Notes: a model not told the origin generated them from the letters alone. Shown: positions 1-9,405, counted from the stretch's first letter. The stretch is DNA of 64,000 bases from an uncultured Flavobacteriaceae bacterium (GCA_943787365.1 CALSMD010000001.1:248001-312000); one strand, 5' to 3'. Numbers and translations: made by a program.

Positions 1-822
1 AACAACAGAAAAATATTAGCAGGCATCGCCGAATTGATTGGTGCTCAAGACAAGCTCATCGATTTTACGGTCGCTTTGGATAAGCTTGATAAAATAGGAG
101 CGGAAAAAGTTAAAGAAGAAATGCTTAAAAAAGGCATCACTTCTGAAGGCATTTCTAAACTCGAACCTCTTTTTAATTTGACAGGTGATTTCTCAGATCA
201 ATTACAATCTTTAAAATCAATTTTAAGCACTTCTACGGAAGGCATAAAAGGCGTAGAAGAACTAGAGTTTATTGCGTCTTCTGTGGCTGCATTAGGGCTT
301 AAAACTGCCAAACTACAAATGGATGTTACCCTAGCACGGGGTCTTAATTACTACACAGGTGCTATTTTTGAAGTGGCTGCACCAGAATCTGTACAAATGG
401 GTTCCATTGGTGGCGGTGGTCGTTACGATGACCTTACGGGTATATTTGGACTCAAAGATGTGAGTGGGGTAGGGATTAGTTTTGGATTGGACCGAATTTA
501 TTTGGTCTTGGAAGAATTAAACTTATTTCCAACAGATAAAACACTATCCACCAAAGTACTTTTTATCAATTTTGGAACTTCAGAAAGTTTGTACAGCTTA
601 AAAGCGATTACAGCCTTGAGATCAAAATCCATTGCCACTGAATTATATCCGGATGCTGCGAAGCTAAAAAAGCAAATGATATATTGCAACAAGCGCGAAA
701 TACCTTATGCAGTCATGGTTGGAGAATCGGAAATAGAACAGAATAAATACTTGTTAAAAGACATGAATTCTGGGGAGCAGCAATTGGTTGCTTTAGAGGA
801 ACTTATGAAAATCGTTTCTTAA
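1..822 (+). CDS. hisS: Histidine-tRNA ligase, C-terminal part (5' truncated by window edge)
   Basis: Frame open from base 1 (NNRKILAGIAELIG...); class II aaRS motifs LNYYTGAIFE and GSIGGGGRYDDL...GVGISFGLDR. Confidence 0.95.
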   Translation, partial: NNRKILAGIAELIGAQDKLIDFTVALDKLDKIGAEKVKEEMLKKGITSEGISKLEPLFNLTGDFSDQLQSLKSILSTSTEGIKGVEELEFIASSVAALGLKTAKLQMDVTLARGLNYYTGAIFEVAAPESVQMGSIGGGGRYDDLTGIFGLKDVSGVGISFGLDRIYLVLEELNLFPTDKTLSTKVLFINFGTSESLYSLKAITALRSKSIATELYPDAAKLKKQMIYCNKREIPYAVMVGESEIEQNKYLLKDMNSGEQQLVALEELMKIVS

Positions 823-826
823 TATT

Positions 827-858
827 TTTGCAAAAAACACCTCCTTTTCTTATATTTG
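827..858 (+). promoter_or_regulatory. Bacteroidetes-type promoter upstream of TA-like module 1 (TTTG-N20-TATATTTG)
   Basis: TTTG at 827-830, 20-nt spacer, TATATTTG at 851-858; same architecture repeated before modules 2 and 3. Confidence 0.65.
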
Positions 859-877
859 GATTATAAACATTAAAAAA

Positions 878-1069
878 ATGACCACAATTACGATTGAAAA
901 CGGCAAAGATCTTCCCCAAAAAACATTTAGCAATTGGGAAGAACTGCGAAATATATTGAATTTTATGGCGCTTCAGTTTAAGCAAACTAAAGAATCTTCT
1001 ACCATACCCGAAAATCTAAAAGAGAAACCATTATCAGCTTTCAACTACCTGACTGATGAAAGTTTATGA
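878..1069 (+). CDS. Small antitoxin-like protein, module 1 (MTTITIENGKDLPQ...)
   Basis: 63-aa ORF just upstream of and overlapping a RelE-like ORF; N-terminus shared with modules 2 and 3. Confidence 0.6.
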   Translation: MTTITIENGKDLPQKTFSNWEELRNILNFMALQFKQTKESSTIPENLKEKPLSAFNYLTDESL

Positions 1070-1292
1070 AACTGACACAGCAGTTGCCTATTTAAAAAAG
1101 AGAGAACTCATTAAACCGTATCTCAAAGCCAAACAATACTTTGAGCAAGGACATACTCGAATGGTTAAGCTAAAACTATTACAACCTAACAAAAATAAAG
1201 AATACCAATTTAGGATAAACGATAAATATCGTGCTCGTGGTTTTTACAAAGAAAACGGTTTTTTGGTCACTGAAATATCCGACCATCAGTAA
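1056..1292 (+). CDS. RelE/ParE-superfamily-like toxin, module 1
   Basis: 78 aa; basic, ...KLKLLQPNKNKEYQFRINDKYRARGF...VTEISDHQ pattern typical of RelE/HigB-like folds. Confidence 0.6.
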   Translation: MKVYETDTAVAYLKKRELIKPYLKAKQYFEQGHTRMVKLKLLQPNKNKEYQFRINDKYRARGFYKENGFLVTEISDHQ

Positions 1293-1326
1293 AACTTCAA
1301 GAGATATTCCCCCACCCAAACAAAAA

Positions 1327-1358
1327 TTTGCACAAAAACCCTCTTTTCCATATATTTA
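1327..1358 (+). promoter_or_regulatory. Bacteroidetes-type promoter upstream of TA-like module 2
   Basis: TTTG (1327-1330)-N20-TATATTTA (1351-1358). Confidence 0.6.
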
Positions 1359-1377
1359 ACTGTTAATAATAAAAAAA

Positions 1378-1569
1378 ATGACGACAATTACTATCAAAGA
1401 CGGACAAAAATTACCAAAAACTGAGTTTGGAACAATCAAAGATTTTCTAGAATGGGCTGTTGATCATTTTCAAGAAGAAATACCTTTGTCAGAAAAAACT
1501 ATCAAGAAAGCAGCAAAAGCCAAGAAAGAAATTTCATCGCCAAACTCAACTTTTAAACCGGCATTATAA
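1378..1569 (+). CDS. Small antitoxin-like protein, module 2
   Basis: 63 aa, MTTITIKDGQKLPKTEF..., paralogous to 878-1069. Confidence 0.6.
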   Translation: MTTITIKDGQKLPKTEFGTIKDFLEWAVDHFQEEIPLSEKTIKKAAKAKKEISSPNSTFKPAL

Positions 1570-1805
1570 TGCTCGTGTTCGATAATGAAAATGCTCGAAA
1601 AGATTTACAAAAATTTCAATTAACCAAGCAATACAAAAAAGCTTGTGATTATATTCGTGATGACCAATATTATAAGGTTCAATTAAAACTGCGGAAACCG
1701 AAATCAAAAGGTATTTACCAGTTTAGAATTTCTAAAAAATACCGTGCCTTTGCTATCAAAAAAGAACAAACTTTATTTGTTTTTGAAATCTCCGACCATC
1801 AGTAA
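1569..1805 (+). CDS. RelE/ParE-superfamily-like toxin, module 2
   Basis: 78 aa, KVQLKLRKPKSKGIYQFRISKKYRAFAIKKEQTLFVFEISDHQ; overlaps preceding ORF stop. Confidence 0.65.
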   Translation: MLVFDNENARKDLQKFQLTKQYKKACDYIRDDQYYKVQLKLRKPKSKGIYQFRISKKYRAFAIKKEQTLFVFEISDHQ

Positions 1806-1813
1806 AACAAAAA

Positions 1814-1845
1814 TTTGCCCAAAAAACCTCTTTTCCGTATATTTG
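1814..1845 (+). promoter_or_regulatory. Bacteroidetes-type promoter upstream of decayed TA-like module 3
   Basis: TTTG (1814-1817)-N20-TATATTTG (1838-1845). Confidence 0.6.
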
Positions 1846-1865
1846 GACTGTAAATAATAAAAAAA

Positions 1866-2066
1866 ATGACCACAATTACCATAAAAGAAGGCAACGCTTT
1901 ATCCCGTTCTGTATTTTGAACATTTGAAGATCTCATTGAGGAGTACTACGCTTCCAAAGGAGTTGTGTTATTACATCAAATTGATCTAGAAGACTTGCCA
2001 GCAGCCTCTCAAAAGTTGATTGAAGAATCCAAGAAAAAGGGAAAAAAAGATTTGCATGATTTTTAG
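1866..2066 (+). pseudogene. Antitoxin-like protein, module 3, with in-frame TGA at 1917-1919
   Basis: MTTITIKEGNALSRSVF*TFEDLIEEYYASKG...; reads in frame to 2066 apart from TGA. Confidence 0.7.
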
Positions 2067-2068
2067 GG

Positions 2069-2305
2069 ATGAAAGTAAGAGAAAGACAGAAAGCCATTGA
2101 TTATTTAAAGAAAAGACAACTCGAAACATCGTACTTTAAAGCAAAATCATATTTATCTAAAGACCAATTCAAAATGGTCGATTTTAAATTGAGACAACCA
2201 AAATCAGATGGAATTTATTATTTTCGAATCACCCGAAAATACTAGGCTATAGGTCACTTTATCGATGATGTTTTTGTTGTTACTGAAATCTCTGATCATC
2301 AGTGA
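2069..2305 (+). pseudogene. RelE-like toxin, module 3, with in-frame TAG at 2243-2245
   Basis: Same 78-codon length as modules 1 and 2; ...KLRQPKSDGIYYFRITRKY*AIGHFIDDVFVVTEISDHQ; stop replaces the residue after the conserved KY (Arg in modules 1 and 2). Confidence 0.75.
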
Positions 2306-2349
2306 AACTTCAGAATAAACAGCACAAAAGAAAACTTGTTTTTAGCCAT

Positions 2350-2379
2350 AAAAAAAAGACTCTCAATTTCTTGAAAGTC
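2350..2379 (-). terminator. Rho-independent terminator of tRNA-Met
   Basis: Minus strand GACTTTCAA-GAAA-TTGAGAGTC followed by TTTTTTT. Confidence 0.75.
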
Positions 2380-2393
2380 CTTTGATTATCTAG

Positions 2394-2467
2394 TAGCGAG
2401 AGCGGGGCACGATCCCGCGACCTCCGGGTTATGAATCCGACGCTCTAACCAGCTGAGCTACCTCGCC
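2394..2467 (-). tRNA. tRNA-Met (CAT anticodon)
   Basis: Cloverleaf GGCGAGG...TTCATAA anticodon loop...GCGGG ATCGTGC CCCGC...TCTCGCT; CCA not encoded. Confidence 0.9.
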
Positions 2468-2602
2468 ATAATTTAGATGGCTGCAAATATAAAAACAATA
2501 TATCGCCTCACAAATAAATACCCCTTTAAAAAAAATTAAAATTCCTAACAGAACTAACCAATTATTGTATATATTGGATTTTTTTAAATTTCAAATCACC
2601 CA

Positions 2603-2989
2603 ATGAGTAATAAAATTAAATTCGAGTTAGAATACCCAATACAAGCGTCCCCTCAATTGTTGTATCAATACATCTCAACGCCTTCTGGATTGTCAGAATG
2701 GTTTGCAGACAATGTGAACTCAAGAGGTGAATTGTTTACCTTTATATGGGATGATTCAGAAGAGGAAGCCAAATTGTTAACGAAAAAAAATGGCGAGCGT
2801 GCCAAATTCAAATGGCTCGACGGCAATGAAGATCAGTCTTATTTTGAAATCAGAATTCAAGTTGATGGAATCACAAAAGATGTGTCGTTAATGGTCACCG
2901 ATTTTGCCGAAGACGACGAAGTAGAAGAAACAAAGATGCTTTGGGACAACCAAATATCGGATTTGAAGCAAATCTTAGGTTCTTCCTAG
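2603..2989 (+). CDS. START-like domain protein (AHSA1/SRPBCC-type)
   Basis: FELEYPIQASPQLLYQYISTPSGLSEWFADNV. Confidence 0.8.
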   Translation: MSNKIKFELEYPIQASPQLLYQYISTPSGLSEWFADNVNSRGELFTFIWDDSEEEAKLLTKKNGERAKFKWLDGNEDQSYFEIRIQVDGITKDVSLMVTDFAEDDEVEETKMLWDNQISDLKQILGSS

Positions 2990-3016
2990 ACATTTTTTTA
3001 TTTTTAAACTATATTT

Positions 3017-3042
3017 GTCCTGATTAAATCAGGACTTTTTTT
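3017..3042 (+). terminator. Rho-independent terminator hairpin abutting the next start codon
   Basis: GTCCTGATTAAATCAGGAC followed by TTTTTTT then ATG at 3043. Confidence 0.7.
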
Positions 3043-3888
3043 ATGATAAATAGTAACGGCGAATTACTTTCGGAGCAGCAAGCAAAACTTTCGGTATTCA
3101 ATCGAGGATTGGCATATGGAGATGCCCTTTTTGAAACGATTAAAACCTTAAATGGAAAAATCCTGTTTTGGGAAGATCATTACTTTCGATTGATGGCCTC
3201 CATGCGAATTCTTAGAATGGAAATTCCGATGGCATTTACCCCAGAATCTTTAGAATCTCAAATTCTAGAATTGTTAACGCATTACAATTCAAATTCAAAT
3301 TCTTTTAGAGTTAAATTCACGGTTTTTAGAAACCAAGGTGGATTTTACACCCCTCATACCAACGACGTTTCCTATTTTATAACGGCAGAATCGTTAGAGG
3401 CGGATTTATACTTGCTAAACACTTCGGATTATAGAGTAGAGTTGTTCAAGGATTTTTATGTCGCACCAGGGCTTTTATCTACTTTAAAAACCAATAATAA
3501 GGTATTGAATGTTTTAGGGAGTGTGTATGCAAAAGAGAATCAATATGATAATTGCTTACTGCTGAACACCAATAAAAGTATTGTGGAAGCCCTCAATGGG
3601 AATCTATTTTTAGTAAAAGACAATGTTATTAAAACACCGCCTTTAGAAGATGGCTGTTTGAAAGGCATCATGCGAAAGCAAGTTTTAGAAATTATCAAAA
3701 AAATTCCTGATTTTGAATGTGTTGAAGCCTCTATATCTCCATTTGAATTGCAAAAAGCAGACGAGTTGTTTGTGACCAATGTGATCCAAGGGATTCAGCC
3801 AATTACAGCGTTTAGAAAAAAGAATTTTACCACAGCAGTGAGTCAAAGTATTTTAGCGAAGCTAAACATGACCGTAAGACTGTCTTAG
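3043..3888 (+). CDS. Class IV aminotransferase (aminodeoxychorismate lyase-like)
   Basis: FNRGLAYGDALFETIKTLNGKILFWEDHYFRL; ELFVTNVIQGIQPI. Confidence 0.85.
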   Translation: MINSNGELLSEQQAKLSVFNRGLAYGDALFETIKTLNGKILFWEDHYFRLMASMRILRMEIPMAFTPESLESQILELLTHYNSNSNSFRVKFTVFRNQGGFYTPHTNDVSYFITAESLEADLYLLNTSDYRVELFKDFYVAPGLLSTLKTNNKVLNVLGSVYAKENQYDNCLLLNTNKSIVEALNGNLFLVKDNVIKTPPLEDGCLKGIMRKQVLEIIKKIPDFECVEASISPFELQKADELFVTNVIQGIQPITAFRKKNFTTAVSQSILAKLNMTVRLS

Positions 3889-4445
3889 TTATACGAGGGG
3901 TTTTCGGGTGCATTGGACCAGATGCTATAATCGCCACCGAGTTCCAGCATTTTCTCTTTCCAAAAACTCGTATTTACCTTTTCAATAATTGTTTTAGGGT
4001 GTTTGTTTTCAGATAGTATCCATGTGTGTGCTAATAATTCAGAGGTCAATTGATTGGTTTCCCATCCCGAATAGCCAAGAAAAAATCGAATGTCATTAGA
4101 ATCTAATTTGTTCTGTTGAATCAATTCGGTGACTTTTTCAAAATTTCCACCCCAGTACAATCCTTGTGAAATTTCAATACTGTCCGGAATAAGCGTTGGA
4201 ATTTTATGGATGTAATAAAGATTGTCTTGTTCAACTGGGCCACCATTGTAAACTTTGAACGGAATTTCTATTTCAGGAATCAAGTCTTGAAGCGTGAAAC
4301 TCAGCGGCTTATTTAGAATAAATCCAATAGAGCCTTCGGTATTATGGTCTGCGATAATAATAATAGACCTATTGAATGACAGATCACCAATAATAGAGGG
4401 TTCTGCAATTAATAAATGACCTTTTTTCAAATGGATATTTGACAT
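3885..4445 (-). CDS. YqgE/AlgH family protein
   Basis: KGHLLIAEPSIIGDLSFNRSIIIIADHNTEGSIGFILNKPL; FFLGYSGWETNQL. Confidence 0.92.
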   Translation of the reverse strand: MSNIHLKKGHLLIAEPSIIGDLSFNRSIIIIADHNTEGSIGFILNKPLSFTLQDLIPEIEIPFKVYNGGPVEQDNLYYIHKIPTLIPDSIEISQGLYWGGNFEKVTELIQQNKLDSNDIRFFLGYSGWETNQLTSELLAHTWILSENKHPKTIIEKVNTSFWKEKMLELGGDYSIWSNAPENPSYN

Positions 4446-4595
4446 CTTTAGCTCTAATTAACAACTAAATATAGCAATTTTATTTTAAACGCAACAATTC
4501 AAATACAATCAATATATTAAAAAAACTTTATTTAATGTTTTTAGAGAAGAGGTCTATAATGATGAAACAAGGCTAAAAACAGATAGAAAGTTGTT

Positions 4596-4868
4596 TTAGT
4601 TTAAGGAATTTGTCAATTGAGAACTCGCCTTAAATTTTATTACATTTTTTGTAGGAATCGCTAAGGGTTCATTAGTTTTAGGATTTCGCCCCATGCGTGC
4701 CGAGCGTTCATAAACAGACCAAGTACCAAATCCCGCCAATGAAACTTTGTTGCCCTTTTGAAGCGATTCAGCGGTTGCCTCCATGAAAGCTTCTAAGGCT
4801 TTTTGAGCGGATGCTTTTGAAATTCCAGCACGTACTGCCATGTGTTCTATAAGATCGTTTTTTTTCAT
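4596..4868 (-). CDS. HU family DNA-binding protein (internal start MKKNDLIEHMA preferred over ORF-track start)
   Basis: MKKNDLIEHMAVRAGISKASAQKALEAFME...LAGFGTWSVYERSARMGRNPKT. Confidence 0.93.
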   Translation of the reverse strand: MKKNDLIEHMAVRAGISKASAQKALEAFMEATAESLQKGNKVSLAGFGTWSVYERSARMGRNPKTNEPLAIPTKNVIKFKASSQLTNSLN

Positions 4869-4884
4869 TGTTTTGTGGTTGGTT

Positions 4885-5835
4885 TTATAGCATTCGTGCA
4901 TTTTCATGAAAGGTAAATCCATTTAAAAAGGATACCGCATCCATTTGTCGTTTTCCGGGGAATTTAAAATTGATGAGTTCAATAAACCCTCCTTTTACGG
5001 CGACTTTAATGTCTTTTTTTGAAATAATAAGCTGTCCAGCTTCAAACGCATGGGGTTCAGAATGTTTTAGAACCTCATACAATTTGATGTTTAAAAGTTC
5101 TTCGCCATTGGATAAAAGTCCCCAAGCCGCAGGATAGGGATGGAGTCCGCGCACCTGATTGTATATGCTGTCTAATGTCGAATTCCAATCAACTTTACAA
5201 TTGTCTTTATTCAGTTTATAAGCTGTTTTGGTTTCTTTAAGTGGTTGTATCGTTGTTTCTAGGCTGCCCTTTTCGATTGTTTGGATCGTTTCCAACACCA
5301 CATCACTCCCTAAGTGCATTAGTTTGTCATGCAATTCTCCTGCATTTTCTGTGGGGTTTATATCAATTTTGGATTGTAAAATCACGGCCCCCGTATCAAT
5401 TTTTTCATCAATAAAAAAAGTGGTCACACCCGTTTCTTTTTCACCGTTGATAATTGCCCAATTTATAGGGGCAGCACCTCGGTAATCAGGGAGTAGAGAC
5501 GCATGTAAATTGAAGGTTCCTAAAGCCGGCATCTGCCACACAGCTTTGGGCAGCATTCTGAAAGCCACCACAATTTGAAGGTTGGCATTCAAAGCTTTTA
5601 AATCACTCAAAAATGAGTCGTCTTTTAAATTGGTGGGTTGTAAAACCGTCAAGCCTTTAGATTTAGAAAATACCTTTACGGCGGATTCATGAATTTTTTG
5701 ACCGCGACCTGCTGGGCGATCGGGCGCAGTGATGACCCCTGCAATCGTGTAATGGTGTTGTAAAAGTCCGTCTAATATAGTCACCGCAAATTCGGGTGTG
5801 CCCATAAATACAATACGAATATCTTCTTTTTTCAT
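4885..5835 (-). CDS. fmt: Methionyl-tRNA formyltransferase
   Basis: RIVFMGTPEFAVTIL...LHASLLPDYRGAAPINWAIINGEKETGVT. Confidence 0.96.
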   Translation of the reverse strand: MKKEDIRIVFMGTPEFAVTILDGLLQHHYTIAGVITAPDRPAGRGQKIHESAVKVFSKSKGLTVLQPTNLKDDSFLSDLKALNANLQIVVAFRMLPKAVWQMPALGTFNLHASLLPDYRGAAPINWAIINGEKETGVTTFFIDEKIDTGAVILQSKIDINPTENAGELHDKLMHLGSDVVLETIQTIEKGSLETTIQPLKETKTAYKLNKDNCKVDWNSTLDSIYNQVRGLHPYPAAWGLLSNGEELLNIKLYEVLKHSEPHAFEAGQLIISKKDIKVAVKGGFIELINFKFPGKRQMDAVSFLNGFTFHENARML

Positions 5836-7730
5836 GACGTTTTCAGTTTGTATGTGTTTCGTTCTGTTAGTTCAATCAACTCTTTTTCTAAGAGGTTGGT
5901 GAGTATAGTGGTTAATTTTTCGCTATTAAAAGTGCTTAGAGCTTCTAGTTTTCTAGAAGAGAGGGCGTCTGTTTTGAGTAAAGTTAAGATTGTTTTTGAA
6001 TCACTTTCTGAAATTACACTTTTTTTTGAACGTTCTAAGCAACTCGAACAAATCCCACATTGTTTTGAGTCTATTTCTTCAAAGTAAGACAGCAATTTTT
6101 GACTTTTACAAATGCCATCATTTTTGATATAATCAAACACCGATTGCAGTTGTGCTTTTTTTAAATCCTGTTGTTGTGAGACGATCTTAGAAATTCTATG
6201 AATTGTTTTATCATCTTCTCGGGGTTCAATAAAGGTGATTTGTGCATCTGTTTTTGAGGATTCAAACTGCACAATTTCAGCCTTATTCAAAGCAGTTAAA
6301 TGCGAGATTACTTCGTCCTCTGAGAGGTTTATTTTCTTCGCGATGGTCTGCGTGAAAATTTCTGTAGAATGGTCAAACACCCCTTCGTGACTTCTTAAGA
6401 CAACTTTTATGATCAGGGCTTGTTTTGGATGCTTTTCGATGTAGTTGAACAAAGCAGTATTTCCAATAATGATTTGTAGGAAGGCCGTGTTTTTAAACCG
6501 TTCTTCTAATGATATGATACTGGTTCGGTCTAAAATTTTAAGCGCATTATACGTCAGGATAGAAGGAAGGCTATAGGTGCTGCAAAATAATTTAAAGTTA
6601 AAATTATGAACCGTGTCCACGCCTTCTCCATAAGAAATTTGAAAATAATTACAAAGTCGTTTATATACATTTTTTAAAAACGCAATATCAGGCAGGCCAT
6701 TGATATATTGACTTTTAGAGTTTTTTTCATCGGATGTATTCCGAAGGATGACTGCATAGGCGTTTTCATTATTGCGCCCTGCACGTCCAGCTTCTTGATA
6801 ATAGCTTTCCAAGCTTTCGGGTAAGTTATGATGAATCACAGTTTGTACGTTGGCTTTGTCAATGCCCATTCCAAAGGCATTGGTGGCAACCATCACTTGA
6901 TTCTCATTCGCCGTCCAACGCTCAAATTGAGTGTCTTTTTCCTTCGGACTTAATCCACCGTGATAGTACCCACTTGTAATTCCGATCTTATTCAAATACC
7001 CTGAAATTTCAAGGGTTGCTTTTCTGTTGCGTACATATATGATGGAGGTACCCGCATATTTTTTTAAAATCTGTACCGTTTTGAAATATTTATCTTCACA
7101 GTCCAAGGTCAAATACGCCAAATTCGGGCGTTGAAAGGAGGTCTTAAAAATTTGTGGTGCAATGCAGTCCAATTGTGTGCTAATGTCCTCTACCACCTTG
7201 GCAGTTGCCGAGGCAGTTAATCCAATCACGTTTACAGAGGGATGAAGTGTTCTGAGCGTTTTGATATCTCGATAGGCCGGTCTAAAATCATGTCCCCACT
7301 GACTGATGCAATGCGCCTCGTCCACCGCAATGACATTGACATTCATTTGCTTGATGCGTTCTTGCACTAAATCTTGTTGAAGACGTTCCGGAGAGAGGTA
7401 GAGAAATTTATAATTTCCATAAATGCAGTTATCCAACATCCGATCGATGTCGTCATAAGTATAACCGCTAGTGAGTGCCATTGCTTTGATGCCTTTTTCT
7501 TTTAGGTTATTTACTTGATCTTGCATCAATGCAATGAGTGGAGAAACCACAATACAAATGCCGTCTTTGATCAAGGCTGGAATTTGAAAACAAATCGATT
7601 TCCCACCTCCTGTTGGCAAAAGTGCGATGCAATCTTCATTTGCTAAAACCGCTTCAATAATTGCTTCTTGTTGTGGTTTAAACTCAGAAAATTTCCAATA
7701 GTGTTCCAATATTTCAATTGGATGCTTCAT
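5832..7730 (-). CDS. recQ: ATP-dependent DNA helicase RecQ
   Basis: LLPTGGGKSICFQIPAL; DEAHCISQWGHDFRPAYRDI; zinc-binding Cys cluster CGICSSC. Confidence 0.95.
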   Translation of the reverse strand: MKHPIEILEHYWKFSEFKPQQEAIIEAVLANEDCIALLPTGGGKSICFQIPALIKDGICIVVSPLIALMQDQVNNLKEKGIKAMALTSGYTYDDIDRMLDNCIYGNYKFLYLSPERLQQDLVQERIKQMNVNVIAVDEAHCISQWGHDFRPAYRDIKTLRTLHPSVNVIGLTASATAKVVEDISTQLDCIAPQIFKTSFQRPNLAYLTLDCEDKYFKTVQILKKYAGTSIIYVRNRKATLEISGYLNKIGITSGYYHGGLSPKEKDTQFERWTANENQVMVATNAFGMGIDKANVQTVIHHNLPESLESYYQEAGRAGRNNENAYAVILRNTSDEKNSKSQYINGLPDIAFLKNVYKRLCNYFQISYGEGVDTVHNFNFKLFCSTYSLPSILTYNALKILDRTSIISLEERFKNTAFLQIIIGNTALFNYIEKHPKQALIIKVVLRSHEGVFDHSTEIFTQTIAKKINLSEDEVISHLTALNKAEIVQFESSKTDAQITFIEPREDDKTIHRISKIVSQQQDLKKAQLQSVFDYIKNDGICKSQKLLSYFEEIDSKQCGICSSCLERSKKSVISESDSKTILTLLKTDALSSRKLEALSTFNSEKLTTILTNLLEKELIELTERNTYKLKTS

Positions 7731-8272
7731 TCACTTTCGTTTAAATGATTTAATATAAAGTCAATGCGTTCCTCAACCGTTCCAAAAGGGGTGTCAATAA
7801 TAGCATACCCATAGTCTGTATAGGTTTTAACCAGAAAATCATGCAGGATCAACGCTTGTTCAAACGTTTCGTAGCGTTCGTTGTCTTGTTGGTAAATCGC
7901 TTTCCAAGGTTTTAAAATGAACACTTTGTTGTAGTTGTGTTGACTGCAAATTGTTTTAAAAGAATCTGGATAGCTACTTTTCAAATAATCTAAATAGGCA
8001 ACGACATCTGGAAGTCCACGATCAAAAAATACAATTTCTTTATTAAGAGTATCGGCTTTTAAAAATTGTTTTTGACGGCCTAATAAAAGATGCTCACTAA
8101 ACAATAAGGGATCTTCCAAAAACAACTGTTCAATGCCTTTTTCTTGCGCATCAAGGGTAATTTGTCTAGAAATTTCTTCCATACAATTATAGCCTTTCGT
8201 TTTAAGTGCGTTGATTAAGGTTGTTTTGCCAGTGCCAGGCCCTCCAATAAGAGCAATTTTTTGAGTATTCAA
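7727..8272 (-). CDS. AAA/NadR-like P-loop ATPase
   Basis: KIALIGGPGTGKTTLINAL Walker A; FFDRGLPDVVAYLDYL. Confidence 0.8.
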   Translation of the reverse strand: MNTQKIALIGGPGTGKTTLINALKTKGYNCMEEISRQITLDAQEKGIEQLFLEDPLLFSEHLLLGRQKQFLKADTLNKEIVFFDRGLPDVVAYLDYLKSSYPDSFKTICSQHNYNKVFILKPWKAIYQQDNERYETFEQALILHDFLVKTYTDYGYAIIDTPFGTVEERIDFILNHLNESE

Positions 8273-8362
8273 GTCGTTTTGTTTAATTCCTGTAAAATTC
8301 GTGATTTAAAAGGGAAATAAAAAATCAGATATAATGTATATTTGTACACTTAGCATTAAACA

Positions 8363-8656
8363 ATGGAAAAATCTGTAAACCCAGAAGAATTTTACAACAA
8401 TTTAAAAGAAAAGCTGCAGGATACTTCTGGATGGCCCTCTGAGTATTTATATAAATTCATCATTAAAACAGATCCTGTCAAAATCAATACCGTTGAATGT
8501 ATTTTTGATAATATGGGAGCGGTTATTAAAACCATTCCTTCTAAGAAAGGAAATTACACCAGTATTTCTATCAATGTGGTTATGAAGAACCCTGATAGCG
8601 TTATAGAAAAATATAAAGAAGTTGGAAGACAAGTAGAAGGGGTTATTTCGCTCTAA
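8363..8656 (+). CDS. DUF493 family protein
   Basis: 97 aa; small ACT-like DUF493 pattern. Confidence 0.7.
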   Translation: MEKSVNPEEFYNNLKEKLQDTSGWPSEYLYKFIIKTDPVKINTVECIFDNMGAVIKTIPSKKGNYTSISINVVMKNPDSVIEKYKEVGRQVEGVISL

Positions 8657-8754
8657 AAATAGGACTTTTAAGCATCTTTTAAAATACCCTTAGACTCACA
8701 TTATTTTTTTGTATTTTGCAAACACTTAAATTTTAAAAACCAAAGATCGCATAC

Positions 8755-9405
8755 ATGACAGCGTTAACAGATCAACTAGAATATAATACAGAACGAGAAC
8801 ACTTAATCATCCCTGAATATGGAAGACATTTACAGAAAATGATCAACCATGCCGTGGCTCAAGAATCTAAAGAAGAACGCAATCGCTTGGCGAAAGCGAT
8901 TATTTCTGTGATGGGAAATATGCAGCCACATTTACGTGATGTGCCTGATTTTCAACACAAGCTTTGGGATCAATTATTTATCATGTCGGATTTAAAATTG
9001 GACGCAGAATCTCCTTTTGATAAACCAACAGAGGAAATGTTAAGCCTTCGTCCTGAGCCATTAAAGTATCCACAGAACTTTCCGAAATATCGTTTTTATG
9101 GAAACAACATCAAAACAATGATTGATGTGGCCAATACATGGGAAGCTGGAGAAATGAAAGATGGATTGGAATATACCATTGCGAACCACATGAAAAAATC
9201 ATTTCTGAATTGGAATAAAGACACCGTTGAAGATGTCGTTATTTTCGGACATCTGTTCGAGTTATCTGGCGGAAAAATTGATTTACGTAAGAGTACCGAA
9301 GCTTTGAGTGAAGTCTCAAGTTTATTAAAAGTACAACGTAAATTTGCGGCTCCAAAAAAATCTTCCAAAAAGAACAACTACCAAAAAAATCGAAAACGTT
9401 ACTAA
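8755..9405 (+). CDS. DUF4290 family protein
   Basis: LEYNTEREHLIIPEYGRHLQKMINHAV. Confidence 0.8.
   Translation: MTALTDQLEYNTEREHLIIPEYGRHLQKMINHAVAQESKEERNRLAKAIISVMGNMQPHLRDVPDFQHKLWDQLFIMSDLKLDAESPFDKPTEEMLSLRPEPLKYPQNFPKYRFYGNNIKTMIDVANTWEAGEMKDGLEYTIANHMKKSFLNWNKDTVEDVVIFGHLFELSGGKIDLRKSTEALSEVSSLLKVQRKFAAPKKSSKKNNYQKNRKRY

Noticed and set aside
498-692. Minus-strand 64-aa ORF inside hisS
   Set aside because: Fully antisense to a conserved gene, with no recognisable motif; typical spurious ORF. The same applies to most antisense ORFs in the track (e.g. 5228-5485, 9682-9894, 32288-32512, 58357-58563).
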